Origin: CAYHMW01 sp964357925 | GTDB lineage: Bacteria > Patescibacteriota > Microgenomatia > UBA8517 | Direction of reading: 5' to 3' | Length of the DNA stretch: 64,000 bases | NCBI GenBank assembly: GCA_964357925.1 | Contig: CAYHMW010000003.1 | Span: 12,303-76,302 of the forward strand | In this document: positions 51,073 to 58,121 of the stretch, piece by piece | Layout of the letters: every line of letters begins with the position of its first letter | Numbering within the stretch: position 1 is the first letter of the stretch | Notes under the pieces: model-generated | Seen by the model: only the letters and a program-made list of their open reading frames with translations | The model's database searches: none | What the model was told of the DNA's origin: nothing | Position numbers and translations under genes: made by a program

Positions 51073-51304
51073 TAATTATCACCACCTTTTCTTTTTTCAA
51101 GAACCTTTCAACGATTAATGGATAATTTTAATACCAAGTAATCACACAAAACCAACAGATTCCAGCTACCAGATTATATCGTATTTTAAAAAATAGTAAA
51201 CAGCCCACTAACATTTCACAAACTTATCCTATATAATATATCCACTGTCCTTGCACATTCACATCTGTGTCTAATGCAGAGGCAGACAATGGTCTGAGTA
51301 TAAT
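51073..51304. promoter_or_regulatory. Intergenic region with two divergent promoters
   Basis: The minus side holds the RRM gene's leader and a TATAAT at about 51172. The plus side ends with TATAAT at 51299-51304 for the gene at 51322. CAGAC-AATG-GTCTG is a small inverted repeat before that box. No gene is seen. Confidence 0.45.
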
Positions 51305-51319
51305 AGAAAGGAGCTTTCT
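51305..51319 (+). promoter_or_regulatory. Ribosome-binding site within a small hairpin
   Basis: AGAAAG-GAG-CTTTCT is a perfect inverted repeat that contains the AAGGAG Shine-Dalgarno of the gene at 51322. Pairing would partly hide the site, so translation may respond to temperature or to a binding factor. Confidence 0.4.
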
Positions 51320-51321
51320 CT

Positions 51322-51717
51322 ATGAAAGAATATCTCAGGCTCTATAACCTCTTCTTGGGGTTAGTCCTCCTCTTCGGTGGCTTCTTTGGCGTGTTATTCG
51401 TGAATGTTTTCGTGAATGACTTGCTGGAAGCATCCGTGGGTGGATTCGGCATGACCATGACAAAGAGTTTTCTTTGGATGGTCGCGTTCTATGTAGGGCC
51501 ACGCTTGCTCCATCATCCAGAAGTACCTATTTTCGGTGACGACAAAGCTCTCGGTTTACTAGAGTTGGTCGGGTTCATCGGGGTAGCGTTCTTCTTTTAT
51601 GAGGGAGTCCAAGTTGCAGGGAACATGGGTGGTTTCGGCTGGGTGGTTACCATCGCGATGGCGGATTATGCCATTGGCAACTTCTTCTACCATTGGTTTC
51701 CAAGCCTAAACGCCTGA
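51322..51717 (+). CDS. Hypothetical membrane protein
   Basis: A 131-residue protein with three or four hydrophobic helices, rich in Gly and Phe, not recognised. RLLHHPEVPIFGDD forms the main polar loop. It has a Shine-Dalgarno and its own promoter and terminator, so it is monocistronic. Its codon choice looks richer in G and C than its neighbours, which may mean recent acquisition. Function unknown. Confidence 0.6.
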   Translation: MKEYLRLYNLFLGLVLLFGGFFGVLFVNVFVNDLLEASVGGFGMTMTKSFLWMVAFYVGPRLLHHPEVPIFGDDKALGLLELVGFIGVAFFFYEGVQVAGNMGGFGWVVTIAMADYAIGNFFYHWFPSLNA

Positions 51718-51746
51718 TAGTTTTTATGTGTAGACCACTACACAAG

Positions 51747-51776
51747 GGGTACTCGTTAGAGTACCCTATTTTTGTT
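51747..51776. terminator. Intrinsic terminator
   Basis: GGGTACTC, loop GTTA, GAGTACCC, followed by TATTTTTG. A second small hairpin (TGTGTAG/CTACACA) precedes it. It ends the gene at 51322 and overlaps the 3' end of the convergent tdh-like gene. Confidence 0.85.
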
Positions 51777-52785
51777 TATATCTTCTAGTTATTGAAGGCA
51801 ATAGATACTTCTCGAATGAATCCTTCTTATCAAACACCGGCGCAAAGCCCCAATCCTTCCTTGCAGCACTATCATCAATATCGGTGGGCCAGCTATCCAC
51901 AATTGATTGCCTTTTTTGATCAGGTTTATATGAGATCTTAAATCCTGGGAACGCTTTCTTCGCAATCTCAGCAATTTCGGCAGCCGTTACGCTAAAAGAA
52001 TTAACGTTATAAACATGCCGACTTAATTTTGCTCTTGGAGCATTTGTTAATTTTGTCAGCGCATCAATTGCATCAGGCATTACCATGAAGGGAATTTGAG
52101 TGTCTGCTCGTACAAAGCACTCATACGGTTTCCCTTGTGCAGCAGCGTGAAGCATCTCTGGCCCAAAATCACTCGTCCCGCCGGATGGAATTGTGTCAGC
52201 ACTAATTATCCCCGGAAACCGAATTACTCGAAAATCAAGATATCCTGCAGTTCCATATTTCGGATATTTTTGAAAATATTTTGAAAAATAATTCCCAAGT
52301 AGCTCTATGTAGATTTTGTTGCAGCCATAGCTAGTTCCCGGTGTTAAAAACTGATCCTCATTAACTTTTCCTGCCTTAGCTTTGGTAGGTAAATCCGGCA
52401 TTCCATAAACGGCTATCGAGCTAGGAAAAATAAACTTCACACGTTTTTCTTGGGCACGCGAATGCTCTTCAGCGTATTTAAGTGCATAAATTGCACCATC
52501 TGTATTTACATGATGACTTTTTACAGGATCACGCTCTCCACTTGTTGAAAGCATTGATGCGAGATGAAAAACCACATCAAAATCAAACTTTCTAAATAGT
52601 ACCTTAAGTGCCTCAGGATCAGACACATCTCCTTTTTTAAAGTAGTCAATACTGGGAAGTAAACTCTCATCAGGATCCTTCAAATCCGCGGCAACAATAA
52701 ATGCTCCGCGCTTCGCATATTCATTAATAAGCCCATGCCCAATTTCCCCCGACGCCCCAGTAATCAGTAGAGTTTGTTTTTTCAT
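51766..52785 (-). CDS. tdh: L-threonine 3-dehydrogenase, SDR type
   Basis: A 339-residue extended SDR. The NAD-binding motif is LLITGASGEIGHGL, with FHLASMLSTSGERDP, the SSIAVYG strand and the catalytic YGCNK (Y-x3-K). The segment FRVIRFPGIISADTIPSGGTSDFGPEMLHAAAQGKPYECFVRADTQIPFMVMPDAIDAL is characteristic of short-chain threonine dehydrogenases as against UDP-sugar epimerases. The adjacent kbl gene (4-nt overlap) supports this: the two would convert threonine to glycine and acetyl-CoA. Confidence 0.85.
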   Translation of the reverse strand: MKKQTLLITGASGEIGHGLINEYAKRGAFIVAADLKDPDESLLPSIDYFKKGDVSDPEALKVLFRKFDFDVVFHLASMLSTSGERDPVKSHHVNTDGAIYALKYAEEHSRAQEKRVKFIFPSSIAVYGMPDLPTKAKAGKVNEDQFLTPGTSYGCNKIYIELLGNYFSKYFQKYPKYGTAGYLDFRVIRFPGIISADTIPSGGTSDFGPEMLHAAAQGKPYECFVRADTQIPFMVMPDAIDALTKLTNAPRAKLSRHVYNVNSFSVTAAEIAEIAKKAFPGFKISYKPDQKRQSIVDSWPTDIDDSAARKDWGFAPVFDKKDSFEKYLLPSITRRYKQK

Positions 52786-53969
52786 ACAATTTTCAATTCC
52801 TTCCCAACCTTTTCAAAAATGCCCACAGCTTTTTTCAGGTCATCTTCAGTATGGGAAGCGCTACTCATGACACGAAGACGCGCCGCGCCCTGTGCAACAG
52901 TTGGATAAACGATCGCTTTAGCAAAAAGTCCCTGTTCAAATAGTCGCTTGCTAAATTCCTGTGCGCGGGCCTCCTCACCAACAATTATGGGAATAATTGG
53001 CGTCTCACTTTTTCCAGTATCAAAGCCAAGCTCCTTTAGACTTTTTCTTAAATAGTCCCCGTTATCCCACAGTTTTTTTACAAGAGTATTGTCTTCCGAC
53101 AAAATTATTACAGCTTGAAGACAAGCGGCAGTATCGGGAAATGTCATTGCAGATGAGAAAAGATACGACCTCCCCCTTTGCTTTAACCAATCGATAAGAT
53201 GCTGTTTTCCAGCAACCATTCCACCAACAGCACCAAAAGCTTTGCTCATAGTTCCAACTTCGACATCAACCTGCCCATGTAATTGAAAGTGGTCCACTAT
53301 TCCGCGCCCGCCTTCACCAAGCACACCCTCTCCGTGTGCATCATCAACCATGCTCATTAACCCAAATTTACGAGCAACTCTGACAATCTCAGGAAGTGGT
53401 GCGATATCACCATCCATACTAAAAACCCCATCAGTAATGACGATTCCTCGCCTATAATCACTGTTCTCTTTAATCTTATTCTCCAAATCTTTAGTATCCT
53501 TATGTTTAAATCGGATAACATTTGCCTTTGACAATCTCGCCCCATCAATAATGCTTGCATGGTTAAGCTCATCAGAAAATATTGTGTCGCCTTCAGAAAC
53601 AAGTGCTGGTATCGTTGCAATATTGGCGCTAAACCCACTCTGAAATACAACCACTGCCTCAGCTTTTTTAAACTTCGCAAGCTCCTCCTCCAATTGTTTA
53701 TGGAGAATATGAGTGCCAGAAATCGTTCGCACAGCAGAAGGGCTGATCCCATATTTATCAATAGCATCCTTAGCAGCCTGTCTAAGTCGAGGATGATTCG
53801 AAAGTCCAAGATAATTATTCGAAGAAAAATTAAGGAAGCTCTTGCCACCGATCTCAACATTGCCGGAAGTTGGACTCGCAAGCACTGGCGGCGTGGAAAA
53901 AAGCGACTTGCTTTTCAAAGCCACTAGCTCCTCCTCTATAAATTGAAGCGGATCATCTCGCTGGCCCAT
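52782..53969 (-). CDS. kbl: Glycine C-acetyltransferase (2-amino-3-ketobutyrate CoA ligase)
   Basis: A 395-residue PLP enzyme of the alpha-oxoamine synthase family. Visible are NFSSNNYLGLSNHPRL, the ISGTHILHKQLEEELAKF segment, DELNHASIIDGARLS, DGVFSMDGDIAPL, DDAHGEGVLGEGGRG and the PLP lysine in GTMSKAFGAVGG. The family also includes serine palmitoyl- and aminolevulinate synthases, but pairing with a threonine dehydrogenase points to glycine C-acetyltransferase. TATAAT lies 9 nt before the ATG, so the mRNA is predicted leaderless. Confidence 0.87.
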   Translation of the reverse strand: MGQRDDPLQFIEEELVALKSKSLFSTPPVLASPTSGNVEIGGKSFLNFSSNNYLGLSNHPRLRQAAKDAIDKYGISPSAVRTISGTHILHKQLEEELAKFKKAEAVVVFQSGFSANIATIPALVSEGDTIFSDELNHASIIDGARLSKANVIRFKHKDTKDLENKIKENSDYRRGIVITDGVFSMDGDIAPLPEIVRVARKFGLMSMVDDAHGEGVLGEGGRGIVDHFQLHGQVDVEVGTMSKAFGAVGGMVAGKQHLIDWLKQRGRSYLFSSAMTFPDTAACLQAVIILSEDNTLVKKLWDNGDYLRKSLKELGFDTGKSETPIIPIIVGEEARAQEFSKRLFEQGLFAKAIVYPTVAQGAARLRVMSSASHTEDDLKKAVGIFEKVGKELKIV

Positions 53970-54015
53970 AGAAGCTCGATTATACCACTCAATCCACTCT
54001 GTTAAAATTTAGATA

Positions 54016-55404
54016 ATGGAGGTACGCAAAAAGCTAATCTTCGGTCTCATATTGCTGGTATTCCCTTTATTGTTTAGTGTATTTGCCGGTTGCACCTTTA
54101 GCACTTACAAACTCGCACTAAGTATCCCTCAGAGTAACTCCCAAATTTTCAATAAATATTTCCCAATCGCTAAGACTTGTTCGCTGGAAAATGAGTTGAT
54201 TACAAATCTCCCCAAAATATTGGGAAATAACACATATATTGTCCTCCTTCAAAACCACGCAGAGCTTCGTCCGACAGGCGGCTTCATTGGTAGCTACGCA
54301 ACTCTAAAGTTCCAGGATAACGTCTTGTCGAGTTGGCAGATTGAAGACATCCATGTTCCAGATGGTCAAATCGAAGGCCACGTCGTGCCCCCAATACCAA
54401 TTCAACAGGCTTTTGGCAATGGTTATTGGTCGCTTCGGGACAGTAATTGGGACATTGATTTTGCAAAATCAGCACATGACGTTAATTGGTTTTTTGAAAA
54501 GGGTGGAGTGATAAATATTGATGGAATTTTCGCCATCAACTCACAACTGATCACTGAAGTTCTTAGTATTCTTGGCCCCCTTTCAATAAACGGCGAAGAA
54601 GTGCGGGCTGACAACTTCTTAGATGCCACTCAAGATCAAATACAAGACAGTTTCTTTCCGGGGTCCCACAAAAAGAAATTTCTGCTGACAGACACAGGTA
54701 GCGCATTGTCCGAAAACGTTCTTAATGCTCCATTGTTGACAAAAGTTAAAGTAGCAAAAACTCTGCTTAAACACTACAAAAATGGTGAAATCCTGGCTTG
54801 GTCCAGTAACGAAAATCTACAAAATATATTTGAAAATTTTGGTCTCGTAAACGAGAGGGAACAATACAAAGGCAACTACCTATATATAGTAGAGGCGAAT
54901 CTAGGGTCCAACAAAGCTAGTTGCTGCATCACAAGGTCAGTTAGCCACGAAGTTACCACAGAAGATAAAAGTCAGAAGAATGTGTTGACAATATATTATT
55001 TGAATGAAAACGCCCCACCACAAACTCCAGGGCATAGGTGGGGAGGGGATTATGTAAATTACTTAAGAATCGTAATTCCAGAAAAATCAGAAGTAGTAAA
55101 AATAACAGTAAATAACCAAGAATATTCACAGATCGAAAAGCATGAAATAGCTGTAAAGCCATCAGAAGATAAATCATTCACTGTAAAATCCGATTCGAAT
55201 TATAAAATAATCGGTTTTTGGGTCATTACAAAGATAGGGGAATCAAGTGAAGTAAAAACTGAATACTCACAGGAAGAAAATGCCGAAGGGTACGAAATAG
55301 TAATCGAAAAACAACCTGGCATACAGCCATTTTTTTACTCAACAAAAATTGAAGACCAAACTGTCACAAGAAGAATCTCAAAAGACACAAAAATCAAGCT
55401 TTGA
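54016..55404 (+). CDS. DUF4012-domain surface protein
   Basis: A 462-residue protein with an N-terminal hydrophobic segment (about residues 8-26) ending near AGCTFS, either a signal anchor or a lipoprotein-like site. The DUF4012 signature is YIVLLQNHAELRPTGGFIGSYATLKFQDNVLSSWQIEDIHVPDG, frequent in CPR and some Gram-positive bacteria. The C-terminal third is beta-rich. Related proteins are cell-surface and of unknown function. TTAAAAT lies about 5-8 nt before the ATG. It begins a surface-protein cluster running to 58076. Confidence 0.75.
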   Translation: MEVRKKLIFGLILLVFPLLFSVFAGCTFSTYKLALSIPQSNSQIFNKYFPIAKTCSLENELITNLPKILGNNTYIVLLQNHAELRPTGGFIGSYATLKFQDNVLSSWQIEDIHVPDGQIEGHVVPPIPIQQAFGNGYWSLRDSNWDIDFAKSAHDVNWFFEKGGVINIDGIFAINSQLITEVLSILGPLSINGEEVRADNFLDATQDQIQDSFFPGSHKKKFLLTDTGSALSENVLNAPLLTKVKVAKTLLKHYKNGEILAWSSNENLQNIFENFGLVNEREQYKGNYLYIVEANLGSNKASCCITRSVSHEVTTEDKSQKNVLTIYYLNENAPPQTPGHRWGGDYVNYLRIVIPEKSEVVKITVNNQEYSQIEKHEIAVKPSEDKSFTVKSDSNYKIIGFWVITKIGESSEVKTEYSQEENAEGYEIVIEKQPGIQPFFYSTKIEDQTVTRRISKDTKIKL

Positions 55405-55430
55405 TAGCCTGAATATGCTAGAGTTAAAGG

Positions 55431-56903
55431 ATGGAAAGCTCATCCATGTCTGACCAGAACCAACCCCCAATAATTCCCCAAGGAGACCAAAATTTTATAC
55501 CAACACCACACCTTGAGCCAAACCCGCCAAGCAGGCGAATGGTAAAAATTTCGCCACAGAATATCGCTTCAGCTATAATTTTTATTACCCTCGTCGTCGT
55601 TGCTTCATACCTCGGATACCTAAAGTATTTTTTAACACCTGAGCGTATTCTTGCAAAAGCACTTGCAAACACAATAGAGCTTAAAACCTTTACCTTCATG
55701 AGCAAAACAGAGTTCACACCCCTGCCAAACAATCTCGATATCGACTCACTTTTCAATCCTTTGTTCCCACAAACCATAACTATAGATTTTAGTGGTTCAG
55801 TTGACCTTACAAATATGGAAACAATCATATCGAAAAACATACTCGAAGTATCATCAGAGAAAGAAACAATTTTTGAGGCAGAAGCAATTTCATTTTCGCC
55901 AGAAATTTATTTCAAGGTTACAAAGTTTAAGGAAAATAAAAATACTCTCGCTTTGGAAAAAGCAGGCCTAGTAAATCAGTGGATCAGAATTGACCCCAAT
56001 AAAGTTAAACATAGCTATGATTTAGGCACTCTCGAACAATTCCAAGTAAATATCACAGGGGAACAAGTCGGCAAACTTAATCAAATGTTAACTCATTCTA
56101 ATATTTTTGTAGTCAATGACACTTTAGCTCCAGAAAAAATTGACGACCAATATATGTACCATTATTTGCTTGGAATCAACCCAGAGAACGCTCAATTATT
56201 TCTAAACACTTTGTATCAAGAGCTTGACAAAGAACAGGTAATTCAACTTTACAAACCCTTAACGGAGGATCTTTTGGAAAGTATCGTCTTTTCCAAAAAA
56301 GAACAGGTAAGTCAAGTTGATAAAATTATGCCGGAAGATTTTTTTGAAAATATAGATTTTTTCAAAATTGAAGTTTGGATAGGTAAAAAGGACAAGATGC
56401 TTCATAAAGTTATTGTTAGTGCTTTCTATAAAGGCGAACAACCGGTAACAATAAAATTAGAATATAATCAGTCTCACTTTAATGAGAAGATAGCAGTCGA
56501 TCAGCCAGAAAGCTCGAAACCGTTAGATGAAGTATTGAATTCAGTATATTTTCTTCCCCCAGAGAACCCTGCCAAAGCATTAAGAGACGCACAAAGAAGG
56601 GCTGATTTAGAAAGGATAATCGATGCTCTACATGCTTATGCGACAGACCATAATGGCATCCTTCCCAGCACTGATCCATATCCAGATGACAAATTTCCTG
56701 CTCCGACACGCTGCGTTGGAACTAGGTCCGACTGTGTGAATCTTGAGACAATATTGGTACCAACCTATCTGCCCTACATTCCTATAGATCCATCAACCGG
56801 TACCGCTGTCGATACTGCCTATACAATCCATATAACTGAGGAAGGCAAAATAAACACCAGAGCATCAGGCGAGCAGACTCCCTATATTTATGTTAAAAAG
56901 TAG
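55431..56903 (+). CDS. Membrane-anchored surface protein with pilin-like C-terminus
   Basis: A 490-residue protein. Residues 1-45 are a proline- and asparagine-rich cytoplasmic tail, then one membrane helix (about residues 46-68), then a large outer domain. The C-terminal ~110 residues (DAQRRADLERIIDALHAYATDHNGILPSTDPYP ... YLPYIPIDPSTGTAVDTAYTIHITEEGKINTRASG) resemble the globular part of type IV pilins, with a Cys pair (CVGTRSDC), but no N-terminal prepilin leader is present. Function unknown; a surface adhesin or pilus-like role is inference. Confidence 0.6.
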   Translation: MESSSMSDQNQPPIIPQGDQNFIPTPHLEPNPPSRRMVKISPQNIASAIIFITLVVVASYLGYLKYFLTPERILAKALANTIELKTFTFMSKTEFTPLPNNLDIDSLFNPLFPQTITIDFSGSVDLTNMETIISKNILEVSSEKETIFEAEAISFSPEIYFKVTKFKENKNTLALEKAGLVNQWIRIDPNKVKHSYDLGTLEQFQVNITGEQVGKLNQMLTHSNIFVVNDTLAPEKIDDQYMYHYLLGINPENAQLFLNTLYQELDKEQVIQLYKPLTEDLLESIVFSKKEQVSQVDKIMPEDFFENIDFFKIEVWIGKKDKMLHKVIVSAFYKGEQPVTIKLEYNQSHFNEKIAVDQPESSKPLDEVLNSVYFLPPENPAKALRDAQRRADLERIIDALHAYATDHNGILPSTDPYPDDKFPAPTRCVGTRSDCVNLETILVPTYLPYIPIDPSTGTAVDTAYTIHITEEGKINTRASGEQTPYIYVKK

Positions 56904-56918
56904 ATTAATATTTTAAAT

Positions 56919-57320
56919 ATGAGCAACATTCTAAACATGATCTCGGGAATGTTGATGGTTTTTTCTATATTTTCAAACCTTCAGACGGATTACAAAGAAT
57001 TATATATTAGTGATAAATTCTGGTACCGGGAGGTTAGATGTGGCCGAACAGAAAAATTTGGGTTAAAAACGTTAGTGGAACAGGGAAGAACATATACTGA
57101 ACCCAAATGGCCAGACTATTCAAATGAACCAGCATGCGTCGGGACAAATATCACTAGATTTGAGTCTTACGAGATTGAAGTGAACGAAGTTAAAGGAACA
57201 GCATCTCAAAAATGCGAATTAAGTTTTGATGTTTGGACAATTTTAAAAATAGGAAATAAACTCGACTCCAGCCATAACGACGGACAACCAATTGATTGTA
57301 AAGGGCTTATTTTTGGCTAA
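56919..57320 (+). CDS. Hypothetical protein of the surface cluster
   Basis: A 133-residue protein with a short N-terminal hydrophobic stretch (ILNMISGMLMVFSIFSNL) that may be a signal sequence. The rest is polar with four cysteines (REVRCGR, EPACVG, QKCELS, IDCKG), suggesting disulfides outside the cell, which would fit the thiol enzymes in this window. It lies 15 nt after the pilin-like gene and 3 nt before the next. No domain recognised. Confidence 0.5.
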   Translation: MSNILNMISGMLMVFSIFSNLQTDYKELYISDKFWYREVRCGRTEKFGLKTLVEQGRTYTEPKWPDYSNEPACVGTNITRFESYEIEVNEVKGTASQKCELSFDVWTILKIGNKLDSSHNDGQPIDCKGLIFG

Positions 57321-57323
57321 AAT

Positions 57324-58076
57324 ATGGAAAATGTACCTGTCCCTGACCATTTAGAAAACCCAGTGATCACACCTCCACACGATCCCCACATAGTGACTTC
57401 CCCTTTTTTTACTCAAAAAAATACCCCAAAATCTAAAGGCAGTAAGAAAATATTTACCCTCGGCCTGGCTTTTTTTATCCTAATTATTGCCGCAGTAGCA
57501 ACCTACGCAGTCTACAATCCAACACCTCAAGCTAGCCTTAATAAAGAGACCGATATTAATTACGCACGGCAAAGTCCTAAAGTCGACAGAGATTTAGAAA
57601 CCGCCACCACAAGTGCAGAACTTGATAATGCAATTACATCTGCACGCAAGGAGAATGTTGTTCAAATGAGTAATGCATTGACCGCATACACAAAAGATTA
57701 CAACGTGCCTTACCCCAACTATTCTCCAAATTCACCAGACTGTGTTGGGAATTCAGGGGCAGGCTGGATAACAGATTGTTTGCTGGCCAGTAATGAAATC
57801 GCCGCCGTTCCAAAAAAGCGCGAGTACAATGATAAATATATTAAAAGCTGCGGTGAACTAAGTGACTCAGCCGCTGAAAATAATCTCTGCTACAAAGTTT
57901 CCGAAGATAAACTAGACGCTATGGTTTTTGCCACACTAGAAGGACCAGTTGATCGTGAAAAGTGTTTTGGAGTTAGCGAAATTACCTGGTTTGTGCACAC
58001 TGCAAGAACTGGTGGTGGAGTATTCTGCAGCAACGGACCGCCAGATTTCTCAATCATCAAAGAAGATTTGCTTTAA
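57324..58076 (+). CDS. Membrane-anchored protein with pilin-like ectodomain
   Basis: A 250-residue protein built like the one at 55431: a proline/histidine-rich cytoplasmic tail (about residues 1-42), one membrane helix (FTLGLAFFILIIAAVATYAVYN), and an outer domain. The segment SARKENVVQMSNALTAYTKDYNVPYPNYSP then Cys-containing loops (CVGN, ITDCLL, SCGEL, LCYKV, KCFG, FCSNG) recalls pilin globular domains in which a helix leads into a disulfide-bonded region. Probably displayed on the surface; function unknown. Confidence 0.55.
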   Translation: MENVPVPDHLENPVITPPHDPHIVTSPFFTQKNTPKSKGSKKIFTLGLAFFILIIAAVATYAVYNPTPQASLNKETDINYARQSPKVDRDLETATTSAELDNAITSARKENVVQMSNALTAYTKDYNVPYPNYSPNSPDCVGNSGAGWITDCLLASNEIAAVPKKREYNDKYIKSCGELSDSAAENNLCYKVSEDKLDAMVFATLEGPVDREKCFGVSEITWFVHTARTGGGVFCSNGPPDFSIIKEDLL

Positions 58077-58121
58077 ACACTTTAGTTTGAGCGGTCAACC
58101 TCATGTTATGATTAAATTAGC

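Noticed and set aside
51766..52785. UDP-glucose 4-epimerase
   Set aside because: The general SDR fold fits, but the PGGGTSDFG-like segment and the overlapping kbl gene favour threonine dehydrogenase.
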